Assembly (NCBI GenBank): GCA_003134655.1
Contig: PLBY01000010.1
Span: 158-49,937, forward strand
DNA from: Acidobacteriaceae bacterium
GTDB taxonomy: Bacteria > Acidobacteriota > Terriglobia > Terriglobales > Acidobacteriaceae
Reading direction: 5' to 3'
Length of the DNA: 49,780 nt
Made by a program: the position numbers and the translations under genes. Shown here piece after piece: positions 8,042 through 16,969 of the stretch; the stretch's first letter is position 1; every line of letters starts with the position of its first letter. The notes under the pieces were generated by a model that worked only from the letters and a program-made list of their open reading frames with translations, made no database searches and was not told the DNA's origin.

Positions 8042-8476
8042 ATGGCTGCACAAAGCGTTACTGCGCAAATTGAGGGATCTCCCTATGGACTGAACCGACT
8101 TCCGCACCTCGGGAGCTCGCTGCTACAGGTATTGATTCCAAACGAAGTACAGAGCATGTGGAAAGAAGAGGCCTGGCAAACGGATGCTGGGCGCAGTGCC
8201 CGAACGCTCGTCAAGTATCCTGATCTCCGTATTGTCTTGGTCTCGATGAAAGCTGGAGCCCGTTTCAAGCAGCACAAGACGAGCGCACGGTTTGCCATCT
8301 TGATGCTCGCTGGTCATGTACGCCTCCACCTCCCCAATGCAACCGTGGAAGTTCCCAGGGGAGAGTTGCTGGCGCTCGACCGCGACGTCCCTCACGACGT
8401 TGAGGCGATTCGCCAAAGCACGTTCCTGTTAATCCTCGCCCGGCCCGACCGGGGAACGGAGAAATGCCATGAGTGA
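8042..8476 (+). CDS. Cupin-like small protein (paralogue of 2289-2729)
   Basis: A 144-residue protein. AAAGGAGTAAGGAT stands directly before the ATG at 8042. It shares the GLNRLPHL, GRSARTLVKYPDLRIVLV, HLPNATVEVP and VPHDVEA blocks with the first cupin of the island, roughly half of the residues being identical. Its metal-binding residues are reduced to the His of FKQH and PHDV, so it may be a non-catalytic sensor or chaperone. Its last codons overlap the start of the hemerythrin remnant at 8469, which implies translational coupling between the two. Confidence 0.75.
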   Translation: MAAQSVTAQIEGSPYGLNRLPHLGSSLLQVLIPNEVQSMWKEEAWQTDAGRSARTLVKYPDLRIVLVSMKAGARFKQHKTSARFAILMLAGHVRLHLPNATVEVPRGELLALDRDVPHDVEAIRQSTFLLILARPDRGTEKCHE

Positions 8477-8681
8477 CTTTATTCACGAGTTGAAAAATGA
8501 TCACCGTGTCATTCAGCAAGTCGTTGCCGGCATGAGTGCGGTCGCGGAGCTTCTCCCTACGACTCAATTCCCCCTGGGCGCCGTCGCCGCGGTCACGCGA
8601 TTGCGCCGCATGTTGTCGGCCAATTCCCTGATCTCCGTCAGATCACGCTGCATCTCGCTCCAGCCATACCACATCGCGTAG
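8469..8681 (+). pseudogene. Truncated hemerythrin-like protein (N-terminal remnant)
   Basis: The frame starts with FIHELKNDHRVIQQVVAGM, the first helix of a hemerythrin HHE domain with the first iron-ligand His. It overlaps the stop of the cupin gene by 8 bp, as a real operon gene would. After about residue 29 the sequence stops resembling hemerythrin and runs antisense into the end of the octaheme cytochrome gene. A normal HHE protein has 130-190 residues, so about four fifths is missing. The likely history is a rearrangement that placed the respiratory operon here, with a breakpoint near 8555-8565. Confidence 0.65.
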
Positions 8682-9859
8682 TCCGGGCTGGCGTGGAACG
8701 TGCCTTGGAACGTCCGCATGCGGTGCTCCAGATACATCACGAAGAGTTTCTGCTCGATGACCGTCGGGGCATCATGAAAAGTCAGAAGATTGGGGAATGC
8801 GTAGGTGTAGTTCTTTGGCTTCGGGAGCACTCCATCTTTGTAGAGACTGGCAACCACGCGGATGGCCGCAGCCATAAGATGGTCGGCGTTACGGATCATG
8901 TCATCGCCTTGCTGTAGTTGCTGCTTCGCGAAATTTCCCGAGTGGCATTGATTGCAGGTCTTGAGCATCTTGTCGCGCTCGCGTTGCCAGTCTTCCTGGG
9001 TCAGGCGTGCGACGTCCGCGGCCTTGATCGTGTCAACCAGTGCGGTAGGCTTGCCATCTGGATCCAGAACGCCGAGCGCCTGCAAGATGGTGGCACGATC
9101 AGCGGCCCACTGCTTGTCCTCCGGCAGAGGTAAGCGAACGGCGAGGAAGCCCCACGCGGTACGTACTTCGTGATTCCCATCCTGCATGTGACAGGTCTGG
9201 CAGGTAGGCGCGGCGGCATTGGCAGGGAGCACTTTCAGGTCCTTTAACTCGTGGCGGACGCCGTGCTTCGACGATGAATACATTTCCCACTGGGGATGAT
9301 CGAATCCCATGTGGCAACTTTCGCAGGCCTGTGGCTGCCGCGCTTCGTCTGCGGAGAAGGTGTGGCGGGTGTGGCAGGAATCGCAGGCGGCCGCGCCGAA
9401 CTCCGAGCCATGCTGCTTTAGGTCGGCGATCTCCGCAGGTGTCTTCAGGCCGATCTTGTGACAGCCCCCACAACCCTTCTCGCCTTCGATCATCGCCATC
9501 GGCTGCCAGTGAATGGTCGGCATCGCCTTCATTGCTGCCCACGCCAGGGAGTGCTTTCCTTTCTTGTACTGCTCGACTTGCGTCGCGTGGCACGTCGCGC
9601 ACGTGTCAGGAGTGGGGATCTTGACCTTGGCCACGTCGCTAGCCGAGGTGTGCTGGTCTCCGTGACAACTCACACAGGTGACCTCGACTTGGCTGTGCTT
9701 GCTGAGTCTCCAGTCAGAAACGATGTTAGGCGTAACTTTACTGTGACAATCGATGCATTGCGAAGCTGACGCCGCTTGATCAGCAGCGTAGATCAAACGG
9801 GAACAAGAGACGAAGACAACAGCACACATCACCATCCACGATGACGCTCGAACTTTCAT
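8564..9859 (-). CDS. Octaheme cytochrome c, hydroxylamine oxidoreductase-like
   Basis: A 431-residue protein with signal peptide (about 1-25, ending AAD) and eight CxxCH haem motifs: CIDCH, CVSCH, CATCH, CGGCH, CDSCH, CESCH, CQTCH and CNQCH. The order and spacing, plus the C-terminal MYLEHRMRTFQGTFHASPDY and WYGWSE segment, fit the HAO/octaheme family. Family members oxidise hydroxylamine or reduce nitrite/hydroxylamine in the periplasm; the forms in non-nitrifiers are usually thought reductive. AGGAGGATTC precedes the ATG at 9859. It is the last gene of the nar operon, 11 bp after moeA, which argues for a role in nitrite or hydroxylamine turnover. Whether the Tyr crosslink of true HAO exists cannot be told from sequence by eye. 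Confidence 0.85.
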   Translation of the reverse strand: MKVRASSWMVMCAVVFVSCSRLIYAADQAASASQCIDCHSKVTPNIVSDWRLSKHSQVEVTCVSCHGDQHTSASDVAKVKIPTPDTCATCHATQVEQYKKGKHSLAWAAMKAMPTIHWQPMAMIEGEKGCGGCHKIGLKTPAEIADLKQHGSEFGAAACDSCHTRHTFSADEARQPQACESCHMGFDHPQWEMYSSSKHGVRHELKDLKVLPANAAAPTCQTCHMQDGNHEVRTAWGFLAVRLPLPEDKQWAADRATILQALGVLDPDGKPTALVDTIKAADVARLTQEDWQRERDKMLKTCNQCHSGNFAKQQLQQGDDMIRNADHLMAAAIRVVASLYKDGVLPKPKNYTYAFPNLLTFHDAPTVIEQKLFVMYLEHRMRTFQGTFHASPDYAMWYGWSEMQRDLTEIRELADNMRRNRVTAATAPRGN

Positions 9860-9870
9860 GAATCCTCCTG

Positions 9871-11175
9871 TTAACTGTAACTTGTCATTCTGGTCTTCAT
9901 TTCCAATTCAATGTCTTTCTCGTGGACAACGCTGTCCCAATCCAGAACCTGGACCGTCACCCGGTCGCCCGACTCATACGTGGCCGGACCCTCCGGAAGA
10001 ACAATCAGAGCGTTGGCCATTGCCGGGTTGCGGACCAGGGCCGAACACTGGTTCTCTAGAGGTTCGACTAGAAACCCGAAACGCGTGATCGATAAGTTTC
10101 CGAAAAGAATGTAACGCGAACCAGGCTTGGACTTCGCATGTCCCGCGAGAGTCGCCATGACAGTGGGCAAGTCGACTCTCTCTCGCCCCGCCATTCGCAG
10201 CAAAGTGGGACGAACAAACTCTTGGTAGCAGACAAAAGCTGCCGCAGGATTGCCTGGGAGCACGCAAACCGGAAGTCCTCGCCACCGGCCAAACGCAAAC
10301 GGCTTGCCTGGCCTTACAGCCACCTTGCGGAATTCGAATTCCGCTCCCATATCTTCCAGCACAGCCTTGATCAGATCCCGCTCGCCGACCGATGCACCTC
10401 CAGTTGTTAGGAGAAGATCAGCCCCCTGTCGAGCCTCTTCTAACGCCGATCGCAATTGCTCGGAGTTGTCCGTCACCGCTCCGCAATATCGAGTTTCCGC
10501 ACCGCACTCGGAGAGCAGAGCCGACAGCAAGGAAGCATTACTATTTCGGACCTGCCCACACGCAGGCGTCTCGGACACATCCACGAGTTCGCTGCCGGTG
10601 CACAATAAACTGACATTGGGGCGCCGATAGACAGACAGTTCGGACCGGCCCACGAATGCCAGCAGTGCCATAACGCTTGGACGGAGAACACTCCCGCGAT
10701 TCAGGAGCGTTTCGCCGCAGCGGACGTCTTCCGCCGATGGAAAGATGCAGTCACCCACAGGAACGGCTTTTTCAATGAAGATCATCCCGTTCCGGATCGT
10801 GACTTGTTCATGCGGAATGACCGCGTCCGCATTGATAGGGACAGGAGCGCCGGTTGTGATGCCCATCGCCGTGTTGGAAGTTAGCGTTGATCGTCCTTCG
10901 CCGGTGAAGACCTTCCCGACTACTGGGATCCCGAGTGGCGATGCGGATGAAGCAGCCAAGGTGTCTGCGGCGCGCAGCGCATAGCCATCCATCGCCGAGC
11001 GAGCATAGGGTACGAGATCTTCTTTCGCGACGATGTTCTCAGCTGCGACACGGCCCACCGCATCAGACAATGGGATCGATTCGCTGTTTAGCACGTGAGC
11101 TGCGCTCACGGGTACACTCCTTGCCAGATCGAAGGGCGCAAGTTCTGTATCAACACAAGCTGTCTTAATACTCAT
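9871..11175 (-). CDS. moeA: Molybdopterin molybdenumtransferase MoeA
   Basis: A 434-residue protein that inserts molybdate into adenylated molybdopterin, giving the cofactor needed by NarG. Motifs include YARSAMDGYAL (domain with MDGYA), GITTGAPVPINADAVIPHE, TGSELVD, TTGGASVGERDL and LPGNPAAAFVCYQEFVRP, all standard for MoeA and at the expected spacing. The length is near the usual 400-420. The ATG at 11175 gives MSIKTACV; the frame is open upstream into the preceding gene but without reason to start there. It lies 11 bp after the outer-membrane protein gene in the nar operon. No other cofactor genes are in the window, so this copy supplements a chromosomal pathway. Confidence 0.95.
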   Translation of the reverse strand: MSIKTACVDTELAPFDLARSVPVSAAHVLNSESIPLSDAVGRVAAENIVAKEDLVPYARSAMDGYALRAADTLAASSASPLGIPVVGKVFTGEGRSTLTSNTAMGITTGAPVPINADAVIPHEQVTIRNGMIFIEKAVPVGDCIFPSAEDVRCGETLLNRGSVLRPSVMALLAFVGRSELSVYRRPNVSLLCTGSELVDVSETPACGQVRNSNASLLSALLSECGAETRYCGAVTDNSEQLRSALEEARQGADLLLTTGGASVGERDLIKAVLEDMGAEFEFRKVAVRPGKPFAFGRWRGLPVCVLPGNPAAAFVCYQEFVRPTLLRMAGRERVDLPTVMATLAGHAKSKPGSRYILFGNLSITRFGFLVEPLENQCSALVRNPAMANALIVLPEGPATYESGDRVTVQVLDWDSVVHEKDIELEMKTRMTSYS

Positions 11176-11186
11176 AGTCTCTATCG

Positions 11187-12032
11187 TCAAAAGGGAAAGC
11201 GTACCGAGGTCACCCAGTTGTGCTCGTAGGCATGGAACTGTGTGGCAGCAATCTGCACGCCTCCGCCAACCGCTACGCCGACCCGCTTCCATAAACAAAA
11301 CTTACTCACAACCAGTCCGGGCGACAGGAATACCTGTTTCTTCCCGTCGTTTTTCCCATTGACCCACATCGTGGAATTGACTTCGACCTCCGGCCAGAAA
11401 TACTTCAACACGTGGTACTGCGCGGTGGTATTGAGCACCACTGGACTCCCCAGCACGCTCATATCGCCTGTCGGCACGGTGACCCCAGCAGTGCCCTGCA
11501 CGTCAAAGTTCCCCCAGCCTTTGCCTATAGCAAGCGTGGGCGTAATCAGGGCATCCTTGGCGCCATTGGTGTACGTGCCGGTCGGCACAGAGGCAGCCAG
11601 CATTGCGGTCACGACGTAGTTGCCGTTTTCCGGGTTGCCGGCCGCAACCCGGTACTTGAACAAGAAGGCCATGTCGCCGATGCCGTCGTTGACTCCCGGC
11701 TTGGTATGATCGAGGTACGGTGGAGCACTCACCGAAACCTCCACGCGGTCCACAGGCACCAGTTCCAGCCCTTTGCCGCTGCCATAGTTGGCGTTCGTAA
11801 AGCCTTTGTTTGACTGCCAGCCCATGTCATAACGGAATTGCTGCACGAGTCGGGGAGTCACGGTAAACATCGGTGCCGCCCAGTGAGGCTGTTCTGATTC
11901 GGCGCGTGACGACCGCTGAAACCAGTTGCTTATGAAGTCGTCGCTGGGCGCTTGCGACGAATCAGTTTGAGCCCATGCAGCCGGACTTAACAAAGCTAAT
12001 AAAAGAGCGAAAACAACGGTGAGATATTTCAA
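11187..12032 (-). CDS. Outer-membrane beta-barrel protein (transporter/MetA-pathway-like)
   Basis: A 281-residue protein with a signal peptide (cleavage near PAAWAQ) and alternating amphipathic strands ending in a C-terminal phenylalanine (SVRFPF), the signature of an outer-membrane barrel. Segments such as GIGDMAFLFKYRV, AASVPTGTY and TAQYHVLKYFWPEVEVN resemble the Phenol_MetA_deg/transporter barrel family. It sits between narK and moeA in the operon. It may let nitrate or nitrite cross the outer membrane; that role is inferred from location only. Confidence 0.75.
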   Translation of the reverse strand: MKYLTVVFALLLALLSPAAWAQTDSSQAPSDDFISNWFQRSSRAESEQPHWAAPMFTVTPRLVQQFRYDMGWQSNKGFTNANYGSGKGLELVPVDRVEVSVSAPPYLDHTKPGVNDGIGDMAFLFKYRVAAGNPENGNYVVTAMLAASVPTGTYTNGAKDALITPTLAIGKGWGNFDVQGTAGVTVPTGDMSVLGSPVVLNTTAQYHVLKYFWPEVEVNSTMWVNGKNDGKKQVFLSPGLVVSKFCLWKRVGVAVGGGVQIAATQFHAYEHNWVTSVRFPF

Positions 12033-12083
12033 ACTCTTTCTCCACGAACAGAACTTCCAGGCACGGATTGCTTGTGCACGTAC

Positions 12084-13439
12084 TTAGCGAATTCTTTGGA
12101 CTTCTTCCTGAATTTGCCGATTTTCTCTGGAAACCATCACAGGTGTTGAAGATGGAACCGACTCTTCGCGCGTGTACTTCAGCACCCACACGACGCCCAG
12201 ACCGAACATCGCCAGGAAGACGAACACGATGAAGCCGATCGCGTAGCCGCGCTGGCCGAGATCGTGTACTGCAAAACCGAGCACCGGCGGAATAATGAAC
12301 CCACCAAGCGCTCCCAATCCGCCGACCCAGCCCACGGCCCCTCCTACCGCTTGGGGCACCTCCTGCGGCACCAGTTTGAAGACGGCGGCATTGCAAACAC
12401 CCATGCCAATGGCCAACAGGATTGCGCCGGGGAGCGCAAGTTCCAACTGCGTAGCGCTGGTCATGATGATGGCTCCGTTCGCCATAATTAGCAGGGCGAG
12501 GATCGCCGTGTTTTCCCCGCCTTCGCGCAGGCGGTCCGAAAGCATGCCGCCGCCAATGCGAATCGCTGAGGTCAACACGGAGTAGAGCGCGGTCAGTAAT
12601 CCTGCCTTCACCGCGCTGACGCCGAAATAGGATCGCCAATAGGTCGGGAACCACGCCGTCAGCGCGATGAAGCCGCCGAAGGTCGTGAAATAGACCCACA
12701 CGAGCGCCCAAGTCTTCCACGTGCGTGCCGAAAGCTTCAGGCTCTGGACTAGACTCCCTGCCGGAAACAGGGACTGACCGTTCGCGCACGCAAGGCTGCG
12801 GGCCTCCTTCGGATTCACGCCTTGCTGCAGAAGCTGGAAGAAGGAAGCATTGCGGCCAAGCAGAGCGTAGAGGATCGTGCCTGCCAGCAAGAATACGAAC
12901 CACGCTGCATAGGATTTGGCCAGCCCCATGCTGGCAAGCGCGACGGGCAGGAGGAACGAAAACACTCCCGGAGCCAGGTTGCCCACGCCCCCGTACACGG
13001 CCAGTGCACGGCCCTGTTTGGCCTGAGGAAACCAGTAGGAAACCTGGCTGATCCCGACCGAGAAGGTAGCGATGCCGCAGCCGCAGAGAACGCCAAGCAG
13101 GAGAAGAAGAGGGTAAAGATTGCGCGAGAGGTGATCGGGATACAGAGCAGAGATCACCGCGAGCAAGCCGGCCATTCCCACGAGAGAGAGAGTTAGCAAC
13201 ACCAGAAAGGGCTTGCGTCCACCGGTAGTATCAACCCACGCAGAAAAAGGAATGCGGAGCAGCGATCCGGACAATGCTGGTGCCGACACCAGGAATCCCA
13301 CCATGATGGGCGAGAGATGCATCACCTCCTGAAATCTGCTGGCCGTCGGCCCGAACAGGGCGACAGCTGCGAAGCCGGCAGCAAATCCCAGGGTCGCTGC
13401 GAACAGGCTGCCATTGGGAGTGCCTTTGAGTTGATTCAC
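12084..13439 (-). CDS. narK: Nitrate/nitrite transporter, MFS family (NarK type)
   Basis: A 451-residue protein with 12 predicted membrane helices. The NarK/NNP signature is seen: GTPNGSLFAATLGFAAGFA at the start, Arg-containing SGSLLRIPFSAWVDTTGGRK in helix 2/loop 2-3, GCGIATFSVGISQVSYWFP, GVGNLAPG (nitrate signature) and a second half with RIGGGMLSDR and GGAVGWVGGLGALGGF. Start is GTG at 13439, overlapping the stop of the TDT gene in GTGA. It would import nitrate and/or exchange it for nitrite for the cytoplasmic NarG site. Confidence 0.95.
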   Translation of the reverse strand: MNQLKGTPNGSLFAATLGFAAGFAAVALFGPTASRFQEVMHLSPIMVGFLVSAPALSGSLLRIPFSAWVDTTGGRKPFLVLLTLSLVGMAGLLAVISALYPDHLSRNLYPLLLLLGVLCGCGIATFSVGISQVSYWFPQAKQGRALAVYGGVGNLAPGVFSFLLPVALASMGLAKSYAAWFVFLLAGTILYALLGRNASFFQLLQQGVNPKEARSLACANGQSLFPAGSLVQSLKLSARTWKTWALVWVYFTTFGGFIALTAWFPTYWRSYFGVSAVKAGLLTALYSVLTSAIRIGGGMLSDRLREGGENTAILALLIMANGAIIMTSATQLELALPGAILLAIGMGVCNAAVFKLVPQEVPQAVGGAVGWVGGLGALGGFIIPPVLGFAVHDLGQRGYAIGFIVFVFLAMFGLGVVWVLKYTREESVPSSTPVMVSRENRQIQEEVQRIR

Positions 13440-14578
13440 GGCTCAATTCCCTTCTTAGCGATTGTCAAATTCCTCATCGTCCAAAGCAGGCCGGCAAACG
13501 TGGCCATCCAGGCGGTGACAGCGATGTACACGAAGCAATGTGGAATCCACAGCAGAAACGGCAGGTCCAGAGCCTGCGCCAGCTGAAAGGTGCTCACCGT
13601 GTACATGCCCAGCGGGAACACGGCGCCCCAGTACAGCGGGTCGTAGCTCAACCGGAATCGCTTGTAAACGTGCCGCCAGATAGCGAGCGTCACCAGCATC
13701 GGAATCCACCACGTGGCGGTTGCCCAGAAGAACACGGTGAAGCCCCTGAGGAACGGCAGCAGCGCCATCAGAAAGGGTGCTCGAGTAGCATTCAGGATCA
13801 GATTGGCACCGGCGAGCGTCGAAATCGCCATCGCCCCCATGTTGATCCAATAGGGCGGCATGAGATCGGAGGGCAGAAAGCGGAAGAATGTATAGCGGTA
13901 GAAAATCAGCGAAATGACCCAGATGTAGAGCATCCCTCCGCACAGCCACATGCAGAGCGAGAAGAACAGCATCTCGGTTTCGTGTGCTGGAAACCGGTTG
14001 GCAAGGAGCGTGCCCAAGCTGGACACGGCCTGAGTGGCTACTACGGCGATCAACCATCCCCCGTGAATGCCTTCTGCCAACGAGGGCTTGTCTTCCTTGA
14101 CCGTGAAGCCAGTGAAGATTGCGTAGGTGAACCCGGCCCACAGCGGCAAGGCGAGAAACCACATGGCAGTCGCCACCGTGTAGTGACCAAAAATGATGAT
14201 CTGTTGCCGCCCTAATACGCTGGTTCCAGCCACAATGGTAAAGAATCCTGGCCCACGTTTGTGGTCAATCAGGTCATGGAAGAAATCGTGGGGAAACAAA
14301 ATCACGCGTGCCAATGTGAGCGTCCACAGCACAATAAAGACGCCGATGTTCAGCCAAGAGAGGCCGACAGCGATCGGCCGCATGCCGGTCATTTGTGCGG
14401 CAATGGCCACAATCCCAGTGGCCATGACCATCGCGAAGTAGGCGGGATGTAGATTCTTGACCGCATCGACGATGGTTTCCCGTGGCAGAGTCTTGCCTCG
14501 CCCGCGAGACACACCACCTTCGGGCCGATCTATCGCGGCCGTTGTCGAACGCCCCGGATCAGGCTCCAGTGCTCCCAT
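13436..14578 (-). CDS. TDT-family membrane transporter (TehA/SLAC1-like)
   Basis: A 380-residue protein with about ten hydrophobic segments starting at NLHPAYFAMVMATGIVAI, the typical first helix of the tellurite-resistance/dicarboxylate (TDT) family. Later segments include WFLALPLWAGFTYA and WGAVFPLGMYTVSTFQLA, also family hallmarks. SLAC1-type members are anion channels that pass nitrate and chloride, so a nitrate/nitrite efflux role is plausible in this operon. About 40 hydrophilic residues precede the first helix, so a later start is possible. It overlaps narK by 4 bp and follows actF after 47 bp. Confidence 0.85.
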   Translation of the reverse strand: MGALEPDPGRSTTAAIDRPEGGVSRGRGKTLPRETIVDAVKNLHPAYFAMVMATGIVAIAAQMTGMRPIAVGLSWLNIGVFIVLWTLTLARVILFPHDFFHDLIDHKRGPGFFTIVAGTSVLGRQQIIIFGHYTVATAMWFLALPLWAGFTYAIFTGFTVKEDKPSLAEGIHGGWLIAVVATQAVSSLGTLLANRFPAHETEMLFFSLCMWLCGGMLYIWVISLIFYRYTFFRFLPSDLMPPYWINMGAMAISTLAGANLILNATRAPFLMALLPFLRGFTVFFWATATWWIPMLVTLAIWRHVYKRFRLSYDPLYWGAVFPLGMYTVSTFQLAQALDLPFLLWIPHCFVYIAVTAWMATFAGLLWTMRNLTIAKKGIEP

Positions 14579-14625
14579 AATTGCGGTTACCGTTCGTTAT
14601 TTCCTGCCTGCGCTTTGAGCACAGG

Positions 14626-15798
14626 TCATGCGTGATAGTGCAGACTCTCGGCCAAATATGGATCTCTTACCGGGACTAGCGGCGCGCGCCGCAGTGCCGC
14701 AAAACATGCGAGGCCGAATACACCCACCAACCCCGCTGCCAGGCCGATCTCCCAGATTCCGATGTGCGGCTTTCCGCCCGAGAAGGGTGGCATGATCATC
14801 AGATAGAGATCCAGCCAGCGTCCCGCGAGCAGCACGATGCTGACTCTTACCAGGATTCCAACCCTCTGCTTGTTCATCCTCGGCAGCAACGCGAAGAAAG
14901 GCACGACCCAGTTCAAAATCAGGTTGAGCACAAACAGCGGCTGCCAGAATCCGTGGAGACGCCGCACGTAATAAACCGTTTCGTCCGGCAGGTTCGCGTA
15001 CCAGATCAGCATGTACTGGCTGAACCACAAGTAAGCCCAGAAGGTGCTGAAGGCGAACAGCAACTTGCCCACATCGTGGAGATGTTGCTCGCGGATGACA
15101 CTCTTCAGCGGGCTGTGCCGTTGGAGCCATACCAGCAACAGAGTAAGCGTGGCCAGGCCACTCAGGAATGCGCCGGCAAAGTTGTAGAAACCGAAAATCG
15201 TGCTGTACCACTCCGGCTCGAGCGACATGATCCAGTCGAAACTCGCCAGCCAGAATGTGACACCGAAGAACACCAGAAACAGCGCAGCCAGACGGGTGCT
15301 CCGCCGGGTGTGGCTAAGCTCACCGTCGGAATCTTGCTGGCGAGAGAGCCGTAACATCGCCCAGGCGAATCCAAGCCAGCCCAACAGATAGACGACGGCG
15401 CGGATGCGAAAGAAAGGCAGGCTCAACCACATGAGCTTGAATCCTGGGGCGTCTCCCTCGACGTGCACGCCGCCGGTCCACGGATAGAGCGACGGATGGA
15501 GAATCACAATACAGATTATCCCCAGCGCTCCCAGCGGGAGCACGCCAGCCATGGCCTCGGGCACGCGTCGCAGCGCCGTGCTCCAATGGGCCCCGCTGAC
15601 ATACTGGATCGCGATCCACGCCATCCCGGCCAGCGCTAGTCCCAGCAAGTAGTAGCTAACCAGCAAGAGATTAAGCCAGATTCTTTGTGGCGCGAAGAAT
15701 AGACCTGCGACGAGGGTTGCTGCGCCGATTCCAGCCAGCACCTGCATTCGCCCGACAATCTTCGCTTTCGGCTCGAAGCTGAAATCGCGCGCGTTCAT
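14626..15798 (-). CDS. actF: Alternative complex III, membrane subunit ActF
   Basis: A 390-residue integral membrane protein with about ten helices and no cofactor motifs, as expected of ActF, the second large NrfD-fold membrane subunit of quinol:cytochrome c oxidoreductase. Recognisable segments are YLLGLALAGMAWIAIQYVSGAHW, LGWLGFAWAMLR, SLEPEWYSTIFGFYNFAGAF and LLFAFSTFWAYLWFSQYMLIWYANLP. It overlaps actE by four bases. Together with ActC it forms the membrane core and has probable proton-path residues. Confidence 0.92.
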   Translation of the reverse strand: MNARDFSFEPKAKIVGRMQVLAGIGAATLVAGLFFAPQRIWLNLLLVSYYLLGLALAGMAWIAIQYVSGAHWSTALRRVPEAMAGVLPLGALGIICIVILHPSLYPWTGGVHVEGDAPGFKLMWLSLPFFRIRAVVYLLGWLGFAWAMLRLSRQQDSDGELSHTRRSTRLAALFLVFFGVTFWLASFDWIMSLEPEWYSTIFGFYNFAGAFLSGLATLTLLLVWLQRHSPLKSVIREQHLHDVGKLLFAFSTFWAYLWFSQYMLIWYANLPDETVYYVRRLHGFWQPLFVLNLILNWVVPFFALLPRMNKQRVGILVRVSIVLLAGRWLDLYLMIMPPFSGGKPHIGIWEIGLAAGLVGVFGLACFAALRRAPLVPVRDPYLAESLHYHA

Positions 15799-16442
15799 GG
15801 CTGTCCCCCTGGAACTTTTGCGGGATCAGCTTGTGCGGCCTTCAATGGTGAAGTGGAAGGCGCAGCCGGCGCGGCAGCCGCCTGCATCGTTCGCACGTAC
15901 AGGATCGCGTTCCAGCGGTCCTCGCGGGAAAGCTGGCTGGCGTAAGACGGCATGTTGTTCTGGCCGTAGGTGAGCACGTGGAACAGTTGCCCATCCTTCA
16001 TCTTCAGCGCGTGCTCAGCCAGGAGCGATGGCGGCGCCGGATACCCCCGCTGTGCGACCGGCCCGTTCCCCGTTCCGCCGGCGCCGTGGCAAACCGCACA
16101 GAACTTGGAGAACACAAACGCTCCACGTTCCCGGGCTCGGACACTACTGAGATCCAAAGGACTTTTCAGTTCTTCTCCCGCGCGCAGCGCATCCTGTGGC
16201 GTGGCTGCGTAGTGCAATGGCATGGAACCGCGTGCGATCGTTCCCGGCTCCGGGCGCTGCAACGTGCTTCCATCGCCAAAGTTCGGGTTGGGAGCAAATG
16301 CGTTATAGCGAGGGGAGTGCGCCATTTGCGGAAGAAACTCGAAATTGGGCTTCGTGAGATCTGGGCTCAATATCCAGCCAGCTGCCACCAACACGGCGAC
16401 GGCTAGAAACAGGAACCCGTTCAGCGCCACGCGTCCCATCAC
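15795..16442 (-). CDS. actE: Alternative complex III, monohaem cytochrome c subunit ActE
   Basis: A 215-residue protein with an N-terminal membrane anchor or lipoprotein-like signal (FLFLAVAVLVAAGWIL) and one CAVCH haem site near residue 118 with the distal Met in NNMPSYASQL. The Pro-rich region with MAHSPRYNAFAPNPNF before the haem domain is typical of ActE. It passes electrons from the complex to soluble acceptors. Its ends overlap actF and actD by 4 bp each. Confidence 0.92.
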   Translation of the reverse strand: MMGRVALNGFLFLAVAVLVAAGWILSPDLTKPNFEFLPQMAHSPRYNAFAPNPNFGDGSTLQRPEPGTIARGSMPLHYAATPQDALRAGEELKSPLDLSSVRARERGAFVFSKFCAVCHGAGGTGNGPVAQRGYPAPPSLLAEHALKMKDGQLFHVLTYGQNNMPSYASQLSREDRWNAILYVRTMQAAAAPAAPSTSPLKAAQADPAKVPGGQP

Positions 16443-16969
16443 GCACCCTCCCAGGTGATCTGCTCTTCCACGTGCACCGCGTGGAGCTTCTCGAACATCT
16501 TTTGTACTTCGACCGGTTCGAAAGTCGAGTCAGTCTGTTCCAGAACGACCGCGAAGCGGTTATCCGTGACTCCAGCTACGGGTAGCACCGCCCGTTTCGC
16601 GGGATAAAGCCGGCAAACAAAGAAGAAGGAAAGTACCGCTCCGACGGCTGCGAAGAGCACCATCACCTCGAACGTGACCGGCACGAACGCCGGCAGGGAG
16701 TTGAAGGGTTTGCCTCCGACATTGACGGGCCAATCCACCGCTGTCGTCCAGAACTCGAACCATACTTTCAGGCCACCTCCCAAGACTCCCAGTGCGAAGA
16801 CCACCCAGGGCAGGCGCGACGGCGACAATCCCATCGCCTCCTCGACTCCGTGGACAGCATAGGGCGTATAGACATCCACGATCTTGAAACCGCGCTGCCG
16901 GGAGGCACGGATCGCGGCCAGAGTGTCGTCTTCGCTCTCGAAAACCCCGACCAGCAGTCGCTTACTCAT
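16439..16969 (-). CDS. actD: Alternative complex III, subunit ActD (DUF3341)
   Basis: A 176-residue protein with two membrane helices (about 54-72 and 98-121) and the DUF3341 pattern: [15 protein letters not shown] at the start, [17 protein letters not shown], then [10 protein letters not shown] near the end. ActD tethers the complex and binds no cofactor. It overlaps actC by 8 bp and actE by 4 bp. Confidence 0.92.
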   Translation of the reverse strand: MSKRLLVGVFESEDDTLAAIRASRQRGFKIVDVYTPYAVHGVEEAMGLSPSRLPWVVFALGVLGGGLKVWFEFWTTAVDWPVNVGGKPFNSLPAFVPVTFEVMVLFAAVGAVLSFFFVCRLYPAKRAVLPVAGVTDNRFAVVLEQTDSTFEPVEVQKMFEKLHAVHVEEQITWEGA

